NCBI GenBank assembly: GCA_963682055.1
Contig: OY821748.1
Span: 5,990,843 to 6,054,842 of the forward strand
Source of the DNA: Primula veris
Taxonomy: Eukaryota > Streptophyta > Magnoliopsida > Ericales > Primulaceae
DNA length: 64,000 nt
Direction: 5' to 3'
Shown here piece by piece: positions 46,913 through 57,944 of the stretch. Made by a program: the position numbers and the translations under genes. The notes under the pieces are model-generated. The model was not told the DNA's origin, made no database searches, and saw nothing but the letters and a program-made list of their open reading frames with translations. Position 1 is the first letter of the stretch. Every line of letters starts with the position of its first letter.

Positions 46913-47043
46913 CCTTGGCATTTTAAACTATGATTATGGTCCTAACAAAATTTGGTTGAACATTTTCCTCTATGCTTGAGATACCTTTTCTTTTTAAAGC
47001 AACTAATAGGGGAAAGCTAAAGTGTATTATAATCTATAACTGC

Positions 47044-48215
47044 TTAACTATTGGATGCATCGTTTCCATGACCCATTGCATTCTTGACAGAGAGAAAGAG
47101 GTTGATGATATTGAGATAAAGACAAGCGCAAGCCAAAATATGGTCATCGTAGTTCAATGGCTTGATCAGCTTATCGGTGTCATATATAATGTAACCAGAG
47201 CATACCATTGCTTCCATGCACCCGTATAACATTGTAAGACTTTCCATCGGAATGAACAGCAGTATCAAAAAACTTCCATTTAGATAATGAAGACTTGTCA
47301 CTTGTGCTTATTCGATTGCATTTTGAAAAAAAGAAGTTTCCAGCTAAAATAGCTGGTGTCAGCCAACCAAAAGAATCAGCTGAATAATTGGACAAGAAAA
47401 TGCAGAACAAAAATTAAGATAAACAGCAAAAAAACTTAACGAAAATTGTAAAAGCAGCACCCAGACAAGCCTTAAATGAGTTAAGCAAACCTTTTTTACA
47501 TTTTATACCAACTTTGTACTAGTAAACATAAAAGATAGGACAACCCTTCTTTCTTGTTCACATTATTCTCCCTTACTAACTCCTTTTTTCGTGTGTGTTT
47601 ATCTATGTTGAACAAATAAACACTACCACCATCCATGCTTAGAAGTAAATTAATTTTTTTAGTTTGAATTATATGAAAATTATATTCATGCAGAACTTTG
47701 ATCACTTATTTATTGTCTGTCTCCTTTCAAATACAATATTAAGATACTAGGACACATTTAGCAACGAAAGGGTAAAACCAGTAAGCCATATAAAGAGTCT
47801 AATTCTAACTACAGAAAATAATACTTAGGAAGCAAATAAATTAAAGGGGGATAAATAAGGTTTTTTGTTGAATTAATTGAAAGTTTTTGCTTCCCACACA
47901 ACCCACATACTACCCAAACATTTTCTTTTTGGTTATGGGTCGGATATTTTAAAAAATAAGCATACCACTTTTTCACGTACTGTATGACCGTGAGTGTATG
48001 ATTGTGTGAATAACAAAACTCTTAATTAGGACACGAAAACAGAATTTTGTCATAAACATGCACAAAGCCGAAAATGATAAGGATTGAGAGGGAAGTGGTG
48101 AGAAACGGGCCTAGGAACTCAAAATCGTAGCCTTTTTTAGCAGCCCAGAAATTGTAGATTGTAAGTGAAATGACAGCAACACTTGTTAGAGTCCCAGCAA
48201 GCAATACGATCTTCA
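47044..48215 (-). pseudogene. Bax inhibitor-1/LIFEGUARD-like gene, N-terminus missing
   Basis: Two minus-strand exons match plant LIFEGUARD (TMBIM) proteins. Exon A starts at 48215 after a TAACAG acceptor and reads VLLAGTLTSVAVISLTIYNF, then WAAKKGYDFEFLGPFL. Exon B (about 47272-47044) reads FIPMESLTMLYGCMEAMV, then GYIIYDTDKLIKPLNYDDHI, CLYLNIINLFLSVKN and a stop. These cover the last four or so membrane segments. The family normally has ~240 residues; the first ~120 are not found upstream to 49 kb. The exon A/B junction does not give a clean in-frame splice, and the family FPLGK-type motif is altered (FIPMES). I read it as a truncated pseudogene of a membrane cell-death suppressor; an unusual live gene with distant 5' exons is less likely. 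Confidence 0.65.
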
Positions 48216-49493
48216 CTGTTACATATTTTACAATAAATCAACGAGAAGGAAAATATAAGTCTGGTCATTCGTGGACAAATATGTAAATGTTTTTCAAGTG
48301 TAAATTTGACATGGTCGAGCAAGCGAATGTATATTGTATTATATATGACATGCAGCTATTTCTATTCCTTATTTATCATCTAAAGAGAACATTTCTGAAC
48401 CTACCTTCATTTCATTTGTTCAAGGATAAGAATTTCTGTTTTTAAAGTAAGGATACGAATTTCTGTTTTTACAACATATGAAAGTTTAAAATTAAAACTA
48501 TCCAAGAAATTTCCAACTTCTTAGCATACCAAGTTGTTTTCCTCTGTCAAGATTTAGTCATTTTAGTCAGATTTTCAATGGACATATATGGTGGGAGAAA
48601 GTCAGTATATAAGGAGGCTGGAATGCTAATTAGATTAAGGTGACTGCTGAGGAAAACATCCGGCCCAATATTCACCATCCTATGATTGTACAAGTGTTCT
48701 ATAGTGATCCTTTTTGGACATCATGTAAATGGAGGTCCTAGATCTTTGCTAAAATGCAAATTTTCCCCATTTATTACTTCCATTTTGAAGACTGCCCTAC
48801 GTATTGTGATTTCTTTGCTTAATTTGAAATGACATAACATGTGCCTGATTGGATATTTTTATATGCAAAGCCTGCATTTCCGAAGATCCAGGTACCAAAA
48901 TCTGTCTAGTATTAAATGACACGAAAACAATGGTTTTACAAAGATTATCTTAAAGCAGAAAAGATTGTTCTTACAAATGGTGTTATATATGGTGTGATGA
49001 AATAAGATCTAGTATGAAGTTGTTGAACCATTTTGACGAAATACAATTCCTGTATTAATTCGATCACTAATATCTAAATTCTATATAATAAAAAAGCTAA
49101 TTTCCCATTACCTTTGGATGATGCTTATGGTAGGTTTCCAATTCAATGGTCACTATATAAAAGCAAAGAACATAATAATGAACACTTCTTGTTAGCTTTA
49201 AGATCAACCTATCACATTATGCAGAATCAAAATCAAAATTTCAAGCTACGTATACTTCACATAGAAACAGATGAAAGAATCCCTTTTGTCTCTTTAAGCG
49301 GATTTTAAATCAAGCACATACATCGAAAAACGAAAATTTCAGGTTGGGGTATTTAGCAAGTCGAATACTTCTATTAAAAGAACAATCACAACCTCACAAT
49401 TTGTGACAGAGATGATAGTTCAAAGTATCGTTGATGGTAGTAGGACTAATTGTGTTGGCAGATATAACGATACAAAATCTCCAGCAAAAATAA
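48216..49493. other. intergenic region, nothing recognised
   Basis: No gene seen. A small duplication (AAGGATAAGAATTTCTGTTTTTA, recurring at about 48423-48472) is present. A 64-codon frame at 49114-49308 opens after CTATATAATAAAAAAGC but is not recognised. Confidence 0.4.
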
Positions 49494-50735
49494 AGCAAAT
49501 ATAATTCATGAACATACTTAAAATCTCGAGCTTCATAGAGTTGTATACTAAGCTAAAGAATCTTCACAGATGGTAGATTACAGAAATTTAAGTCATGAAA
49601 TCAGGCCTATATGTGTCATTATACGAAGTTATAAACACACATAGACGCACAAATCACAACCAGGGAAACATAGTCCAAATACTAATAGAACAATGACTGA
49701 AAAATATGTTTAAAACCATGCATATACATAAAAGAACAGCACAATTAAAATTCATGAGGTCAAGATTCATATTCCAAGAGATTTTTCACAAAAAACGATA
49801 CAAAATCAGGTTTAAAATCAGGCATATAAGTACTGCACTTTCAAAGAATAATAAGAAACAGCCTCTAGAGACTATAACGAATACTGCTACAAGTTAGTTT
49901 AATGATTCAAAACTAGGCACCTTAACAGAGTGCAAGTCAGTTTAGTGATTTGTGGAAGACTCCCAACAATCAGAAGCTCAAAATCAACTTCCAGAAAACA
50001 ACGAATCACTTGCATTTAGTTAACATTTTAAATCAAGCAAATATAATACACAAACATACATGCAAACTCGAGCTTCATAGACTTAAATACTAAATTAAAG
50101 AATCTTCATAGAAGGTAGATTAAGGGGTATAATAAGTGACAGCAGATTATTATGTCATAAAATCAAGCATATATATGTCTACAGTCTATATAAAAAGTAA
50201 TAAACACACATAAATGCACAAATCACAACCAGGAAAACATGGATTATATACTAATAAAACAATGACTGAAAAATAGGTTCAAAACCAGCCATATACATAA
50301 AAGAAAACACAATTAGAATTCATAACCTTGAAGATTCATATTCCAAGTGGATTTTCGCAAAAAAATGATACAAAATCAGGTTTCAAACCAGGCATACACA
50401 TACTTATTCAAAGAATCACAATTACAAGTTTACAACCTCTAGAGATTAAAGCTGTGCTAGGCAACATAATATTTGGTCCAAAATCAGATTGAAAAAATCT
50501 GCTTCAAAACTCAATTGAGGATTTTTTTATTTTATTTCGAGTTATGTAGATTTTTAACCTCAAAATATGCTTCTTGAAAGTTAAATAATCCGACTGTCCA
50601 AACTCACCGACAAATTTTTAAAATCAATAAACTAAAATCAGTCAAAAAAATATGTTGTCAAACCGACCTTAAAAGAACACCATTACAAGTTAGTTTAATG
50701 ATTCAAAACTAGGTACCTCAACAGAGAGTACTCAC
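49494..50735. repeat. ~540-bp tandem duplication with a nested insertion
   Basis: Unit 1 (about 49494-49935) and unit 2 (about 50035-50735) share CTCGAGCTTCATAGA (49525, 50067), AAAGAATCTTCA, GCACAAATCACAACCAGG, AACAATGACTGAAAAATA, GATTCATATTCCAAG, GATACAAAATCAGGTTT and ACAAGTTAGTTTAATGATTC. Unit 2 holds an extra ~225 bases (about 50452-50675) between its CTCTAGAGATTAAAGC and TTACAAGTTAG parts. That stretch looks like a later insertion, probably a small transposon, though its ends are not clear. Confidence 0.8.
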
Positions 50736-51048
50736 GATATAACAACAAATTAAAAGAAGTATGAGCAAAGCAAAGTCAGGGAACCCGGTGCGAACAACCA
50801 GCATATTAATGTTTGGTAATTAAGTACTAAGGGACAATCTTCTGGGCCGGCATTAAAAAATCAAATTCATGAATAAAATTCTTCAATTTTTTATACAAAA
50901 ATGGGAACTATAATTGTTTCAGTTAATTAATAGTAATGCTTAATATAAATATTTAAAACCATTGATACTCAAAGGTTCAGAAATAAAACTCTTGGGTCCC
51001 CTACGATTAAAACTCTGATTAAAACTAACAACTCCAAATCTCTATCTA

Positions 51049-51356
51049 CTAGTAATCGTGCCACACGCTTTGCGTGTGAGACACGTAATGCGATAAAATT
51101 TAGAAAATAAGTGTAGTTATGATACAAATATTTGGAGAATAAAAAAAAGATAAGAGTATAAGATGAGAAGACTCAAAAGAATTTTGAGAGCTTAAATAGG
51201 GATAAAAAGTGTTATTAGTTATTACTTTTTCTCAATTTTTTATGAGAATATGGTATTGTGGTAATTAATAAAAAAGTATAAGGATATTTTTGGAAAAAAA
51301 TAGTAAAATTTGACAGCCTTAAAAAATCTTGGGTTGACTTATTATAATAGTATAGA
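51049..51356 (-). mobile_element. non-autonomous Helitron (308 bp)
   Basis: On the minus strand it begins TCTATACTATTATAATAAG (from 51356) and ends CTAG at 51049. The hairpin CACACGC-AAA-GCGTGTG (51078-51062) lies nine bases before that end. The host base is A before the 5' TC (51357) and T after CTAG (51048), as expected for Helitron insertion between A and T. There are no terminal inverted repeats, no target duplication and no coding capacity. Confidence 0.82.
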
Positions 51357-51572
51357 TAAAAAATGAGGATAGTTTCAGTTGCTTGGACATATTTACTTCA
51401 CCGCTACCTGTAGTTTTGTTTTACTACTATAATTATAATTATAGTATCGGTCTCAAACTTTCATTCAAATTCTATTTAGTGTAGATAGTTTCAAAAGCAA
51501 TAGTGATAACTACTTAATAATTTCCGTAATGGTCCCCATAATTTCGCTCTTGTATTTATGTTTACTTACCAT

Positions 51573-52102
51573 AAGGCCTACAAATGAACCGAGCCGATTA
51601 ACCGACCCGTTCATGAACAATCTCGTGTTCGGCTCGTTAAAAGCTCGGCTCGTCTTTGTTCATTTACTAACGAGCCGAGTCAGAACAAAAATAACATCTC
51701 GTTAAAGGCTCGTGAGAAAGCTCGGGCTCATTTAAAAGTTCTTATAATTATTTTAATATATTTTTCCATATATATTTCAACTTATATACGTAAAATTTAT
51801 CAAAATATATAATGTTGATTGACTATAAATACTCTTCAACTTATGTAATAAATTCATTTTCTAAAACTAAATCTTATTAAAATTAAAAATCACAATAAAT
51901 AAATGTATTATTACTATTTTTAACGTTGATTTTAGCTAAGTAAAAAATATTTTTTTAGCAAAACGATACTAAATTTATCCGAAAACGTATTCAGACATGA
52001 CTTATGAGCAGGCTCGGCTCGATCTCGTTTATAAACGAATTGAGTCTGAACATGTTTGTTTAGTAAACTAACCGAGCTTGAGCAGACTCATTTACAGCCT
52101 TA
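51573..52102. mobile_element. GCTCG-rich element with inverted ends
   Basis: It opens AAGGCCTACAAATGAACCGAG and closes with CTCGAGC-like text then CATTTACAGCCTT; the ends are imperfect inverted repeats (AAGGCyknnAAATGA). Both subterminal regions are rich in GAGCCGAG/CTCGGCTC (for example 51588, 51630-51680, 52010-52030), while the ~250-base centre is very AT-rich. This type of repeat is widespread in plant genomes. It has no coding capacity; the superfamily cannot be fixed without a clear target duplication. Confidence 0.65.
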
Positions 52103-55100
52103 AGTCATACCAGTAACCACTCTTTTTAAATTTAGCGGATCCTCATACTATCCTCGTATACACTTCACTAAGTTTAAATGAAGCCAAGCACTTCCCTCGT
52201 ATACACGGAGGATCCCTCGTATACACGGAGAAACACATTATCCTCAAAACTTATATATTACTATTTTATTGATAATTGGTTATTGGTGTTTGTTAACACA
52301 ACACACTAACAACTTTAGTCAATCAACATTAAAGAAAAAGAGAAATTTGATATAATTATGATTAAGGGAAATGTTATAGAGATACTAATATTTTGTGAAA
52401 ACTATAACTAGTGTATAAATTTGGTAAAAATGGTATTTTCACTTTATATTTAAGGAGAATGATAGAGTAATGGGTACGAATGCTCTTACAATTCTATTTT
52501 ATAAGTATAATTTAATTACAGTAATGTAGTACTAGCGTAGTTACCACTTATTTAATACAATCGTCTTTCTCATTGTTTTATTTTCATTCTTAGAAGAAAT
52601 AAAATAAGTGCATCTATTTTAAAAATAATTTTCTACTAAACACATTTGTAATATTCCCAACTTTCTTAGTTAAGGAAAATAATTGCATATAAGAAATAAA
52701 ATTAACTGTTTTATTTAGGTTCTCATTGACCATGAACTTACTTGTTGCTTCATTACATTTTTAATCTCTTTACTTTCAATAATTACCATAAAAAATGCAA
52801 GATGAAATAATTAATTGCATTTTACAAACTTTGAGGTAGCAACTAAGATAAAATTAATATTGGAGGTATGAAATCTTTAATACCTAATTTTAAAAAAACT
52901 CATATGAAGGACTCCTACCATGTCAGACATTTTTCAACATCTTGAGAAAGTCGTGATGTAAGTTTCAAAATGAATATTTTTTGATCAAAATAACCAGTAA
53001 CACATGTCAAACCAATATACCCTTCAATTGCAATACAGATAAAATTTTTAAAAATATTTTAAGATTGACGTTAATAAATCAACACATTCGAATCTGCCCC
53101 GTTCACTAGACCTGGCCCATTGGACGGACTCTTATGCTAGTATTGATAAATGATATTTTGTCTTCTCTGTTAAGGCCTTCCCTGGATGCTTTTTGTGCTA
53201 AATTGTGAAATAATTTTGTTGATATTTTCTCCTTCCCACGACACTAGTTGTAAAATCACGGTATAATCAAAGAGACCATCGTACAACTTTTTTAACGCTA
53301 TCCTGGAAATCGTCAAATATTGAAAGATCCGGGATTGTTGGTGCTTTGGTTGTAATTATTAGGACCAATCGATATTTTGATCCAAACTCATCTGAAGAGT
53401 ACAATAAGAAGAGAGTTTTGACACCTTACAGAGAAATGGAAGTGAGAAAAACAATGCACATCCCGGTGCCGGAGACAAATCGGAAAATTTAAAGAGAGAA
53501 CAAGAGAATTAATTGGTGATGAATATTGATGATCATAGGTTTAGGCTGTACGTGTAGCTAGGCTGTTAGGTTTTTATCAGTTTTATCCATCATTTTGACT
53601 TGATATACTATTAACTTTAAGAAAACAATATTGTGGCTTAAAACTAACCATAACATAACATCGTGTTGTTCCTGTCCATTTTAGAATAACGGTTTAGATC
53701 CTCCATCAAAGAGGAACATACGTGGAAGTAGTTAGGCGTGTTTCGATATTGTTTCTTATTTTCCTTGCTTAAATTTATACGGTAATCGTATGTCGTTTTG
53801 GTTTTTCTTTTGAGTTACCTTAGTGGCGGATATACCCGATCGACCAAAGGTGTGATATCACTTTGTTTGCAGTTTAGAAATAATATATTTTCTAATAAAA
53901 AAAAACTTTTAGAAAGATGGTAGATCGATCAATTAAAATGGTATTTTGTAAGTGAAAAAACAAAATAGGCTTAATTTTTCTGAGAAATAATTATAAAGGT
54001 CTAAAAAAAATGATTTGCAAGGCTTTTGGAACTTTGATTTAATTTCAGTTGATAGATTTTTTAGTTGCCAGTTCTGCAGGAAAGGGTTGATATAGCCATT
54101 ACTATTGTCTGTTCCGAGTTTAAGAAGAACCTTAACAATGCTAAAAGGAGGAAATGATTGCAATAAAAATGGTCGTAAAATGACTAATGCAAGAATTATT
54201 TGAATCGGTTTTCAGTTTCTATATTAACTTTTATCTCCGCTCGGTTTGACTGTATCTGTTCCCGGAAATGTCGGATTAATAATATGGTTGCCAATGAAGT
54301 ACTGATAAGGAGCTAATATAAATTACTTGAACTAATCTTGTAATTATCTAGTCAGACATTTTAGCCAACTGCTTAGTCCTAACTCCTAATTATCAACACG
54401 TGTGTTTAAATCCTTTAGCAAGAAGTGACTTGTTTGAAGTGATTAGATTTGAAATTATTGCATGTCTTATATATCTTCGAAAAGGACTGTAAAAAATCGG
54501 GAAAAGAAGATAGGGGTATTGTAATAGTAGCCACGAAATTAGTGAGGTTAGATTTTCATGCACACCTTGTAATTTTTATGTATGTATTTTGTCCACGAAA
54601 TGCTTAGTTATCTAGGATGCTGACAATTGCTCACACGTTATACATATATATATATACGAGTATATCTGGTTATGCGTGTACCATACGTTTTTAAATTTCA
54701 ATATATATCGTATACTTGAATGGATTAATTTTTAAAGCATACATTTGTGATTTGCTCAATTAGTATTTTTTAGTATAATCATAATGAATTCTTCTTTTCA
54801 ATGAATATATAACTAAATTTAGTCGTTTGGTTCTTAGAAGCCATGAAACATCACTAATTAAATAACTCTTCAATTTAGTCAAGTATAAAAGTTTGTTTGG
54901 GCTTTATTTACTTCAATTTCACAAATCTAGTTTTCATGCGGTATTATGGAACAGTACTACGTACACGCTATGCATGATTCACAATTCATGCCCAAACCAA
55001 TTTGATGAATATATAATAATTTCGTCCCTTGGGCGACCCCATGAAATTAAAATCACTCATTAATCAACTCTTTATGATTAGACTGATTAGCCAAGTACTA

Positions 55101-55900
55101 TAAAGTCGGTTTGGCCAAACTAAAACTAATCGTGTATTGTCAGTATTGAAGTATATCATGACTTGTCTATTTTTCCAGAGAATCTTATTCTCAATGATCA
55201 TTTTTCGCAAATATTTATCCCTCGGTCATTTTTTCTCGACAAACTATATATAAGCTGTTTTTCTAGCCTTTGTTGGAATGATTTTAACCTAGCTAAAGTA
55301 CTCATCCATTTGGGACCATGTATGATTTCGGAAATGACTTGAATATATTTTGAATTAGCAACCCTGGATTTTCTACTAGCTTGACTTGTCAATTGATGTT
55401 AAATATACGTTTCAGATATCTCTATTCTCTAGAAAAGATATCCATGGAAATAGTTTTATTTACTTACAAGCAATATTAGTTATCTAACTTTGAATAGTAT
55501 AAATTGAAATGAACAAAGATAAACAGATTATAACCAAAACCGCCACTTTCAATTGTATATGCAGAACAAAATTCATAAGTTGTTAGAAATCGAGAGATCA
55601 CTTTGGCATTCTGAATGTTACTTCTTTTACATTTTTAGCATTCTTGTTAGTTAAATAAACTATATAAGGCTATTTTCCCTGCATTTGCTGGAATAATTTT
55701 AACCTAGCTACACCCATCCATTTGGGACCATGCATGGATGGTCCATGTTAACAGCAAATGACCAATGAAAAAAAAACGCCTTGGCTGGAGCATATTTAAT
55801 TTTTCACGTGCCATTTAGAACACAAAATTTGAAAAACTGTCGGTCCAATTCATCTGGACAATATATTACTCGAAATTTATTCATATACTGCCTAGGGCAA
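52103..55900. other. long intergenic region
   Basis: No gene seen. At 52196-52231 CCCTCGTATACACGGAG occurs twice in tandem. At about 53823 AGTGGCGGATATACCCG resembles motifs at 10773 and 17425, probably parts of degraded repeats. Other open frames are short and unlike known proteins. Confidence 0.4.
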
Positions 55901-56007
55901 ATATTTTCAATCACGCGATCAACCTCTTCTATAAATGCCATATTGTATAGAGCTACACTTCAACCTATCATAAACCAATTCGTAAGCGAATCTTAATTTT
56001 CTAAACA

Positions 56008-57944
56008 ATGTCTTCATCAACATTACTTTTAACAAAAACAGTTTTTGAGGATGGAAAATACACACCTCAAAAACCGACAAAAAAACCCACTGTCTCTCCT
56101 CCAAAGCCTCTGTTGATCATCACACCAACGGAGACCGGTGAATACTGTGTGTTAATCCTTCTACATGGTTATCTTCTCAACAACTCTTTCTACTCTCAGC
56201 TTATCAACCATGTTGCTTCTCATGGCTTCATTGTTATTGCTCCTCAGGTACTCTAAAGTCTAAACCTTGTACATTTCTGACTAAAAGGCCTTATAGAAAG
56301 AAGTATTACAAGTCAAATGTTAAATCAGTTCATTAACAATGGGATACAAATAACCAACTGAACATAGATATTCCAAGTTACAAAAGTTACAAAAGTAGAA
56401 AATACAAAAGTTACAACGACCAAGTAGACTCGAGTTCAAATTAATTGTGGGAACAATCAATGTGATTTGCCATGTCATCACTTTTGAAATAATTCATCGG
56501 GCCAGTGCACCTGCACATGCTAATTGGGCTCTCGGGCGGGCCCTGATTGCTGAAAACAATTAAAAACATCAATTTATCAAATGCAATAGAAGTTGTATAT
56601 ATTACTTGCCCCCAGTAAATCTTAATATTACAAATTAAATATCTCAACTTTACCTATTTCCCAGAGTGAAAATTTTGATATCAATCTTTCGTTGGAATCA
56701 TGATGATATAAAGGAGTGTTTGCTCGTACAGTTCTTTTAATTAACTGTTTCATAATATTCAAAATAGTATAATTACTAGGTACAATCATTTTTTTTTTAA
56801 TATTATGAAACGGGATCAGAACACCTACCATCGTTAATAAGACTCGAAACATATGCCTCCTATTTGATAGCCCGGTCTCTAACCCACTGGCCTATCCCTA
56901 GGAACAATCACATCATCGGTATCAGTGTATGTATAGTTTTCATCCTTCTATTAAAACTATGTGATGCAAGACACTCTTGTTAATTTCCAAAAAAATGACA
57001 CTCTTTTGTACAATAAACAAACACTACAAAAAAAATCAACCAGGGACGGAAATACTGAAAGATTTTCTTCCAACACCGTGATATAGACAGAAAAGCAATG
57101 GATTTTAGTTTTAGTGACAGTAATTGTAATTTCGCAAAGATTTGTGACATATTTTGTCGTCTTGATTGATTTTTTTTTTTTAGAGAAGCGTGAAAAGGTT
57201 GATGTTAATTTTCCATTTTATATAAAGCTTACTATGTCATTTCATTTGTTTATGCAACAGCTATACACATTGGCCGGATCGGATGCAACCGATGATGTCA
57301 AATCAGCTGCCTTAGTAACCGACTGGGTTGTAGATCACCTAAGTGAAGTCCTCCCAACCGGTGTTACACCAAATCTGAAAAAAATTGCTCTCTCGGGCCA
57401 TAGCCGTGGGGGAAAAGCCGCTTTTGCCCTTCCTTTGGGAAGAGTCAAAGATGCAAGTGCCTCCGTAAAATTCTCCGCCTTGATAAGTATATGTCCTGTT
57501 GACGGTAGAAGCGAGGGGCACCAAACCGAACCACATGTACTTACGTATGAACCCCACTCATTTGATCTCAAAATGCCGGTTTTAGTAATTGGTTCGGGGC
57601 TAGGGGAATTTGGCAAGTTTTTTCCTCTACCCCCTTGTGCCCCGAAGGGGGTTAACTTCGTAGATTTTTTCAATGAATGTTGCAAACCCGCTTGTTATTT
57701 TGTGGTTAAGGATTTTGGTCATTGCGACGTGTTAGATGATCGTACTTGGGGTCTTAAAGGATTAGCTAGCTACTGTATATGCAAAAATGGGAAGAGTAGA
57801 GAACCAATGAGGCGGTTTACTGGCGGGATTATTGTGGCCTTCTTGAGAGCTTATTTGGAAGGGGATACAAGTGACTTAATGGCTATAAGATGTAGGGAAG
57901 AAAAGGCACCTGTCGAGTTCGACAAAGTTGATTTTCTCGAGTGA
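56008..57944 (+). CDS. CLH: chlorophyllase-like alpha/beta hydrolase, two exons
   Basis: Exons 56008-56247 and 57261-57944 (GT-AG, phase 0) give 307 residues, close to the ~320 usual for chlorophyllases. The match runs throughout: ETGEYCVLILLHGYLLNN, INHVASHGFIVIAPQ, LYTLAGSDATDDVKSAA, the lipase/Ser motif GHSRGGKAAFA (Ser128), TEPHVLTYEPHSFDLKMPVL, PPCAPKGVNFVDFFNECC, DFGHCDVLDD (His234) and FTGGIIVAFLRAYLEGD. Chlorophyllase removes phytol from chlorophyll to give chlorophyllide. The usual IDPVAG segment reads ICPVDG here: the residue aligned with the catalytic Asp is Cys158 (codon TGT at 57492-57494), and an Asp occurs three residues later. The reading frame is open, so the gene may be expressed but altered or inactive. 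The intron holds a CACTA-type MITE. Confidence 0.93.
57022..57185. mobile_element. CACTA-type MITE in the chlorophyllase intron
   Basis: A 164-bp element from CACTACAAAAAAAATCAAC to GATTGATTTTTTTTTTTTAG-AG. The inverted right end (CTCTAAAAAAAAAAAATCAA) pairs with the left over about 30 bases, including GGGACGGAAA versus AAGACGACAA. It contains GTGACAG motifs like the copies at 13380 and 62015. It ends 75 bases before the splice acceptor of exon 2, and its oligo-T end adds to the pyrimidine content of the intron. Confidence 0.6.

Noticed and set aside
47180..47410. 76-codon minus ORF overlapping the LIFEGUARD-like exon
   Set aside because: It is the wrong frame; the 47044-47272 frame carries the family motifs.
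49077..49308. CTATATAATAAAAAAGC as a Helitron 5' end with coding cargo
   Set aside because: The base before TC is T rather than A and no hairpin/CTRR end could be paired with it.
57335..57685. 116- and 72-codon minus ORFs in chlorophyllase exon 2
   Set aside because: Antisense shadows of a well-conserved exon.
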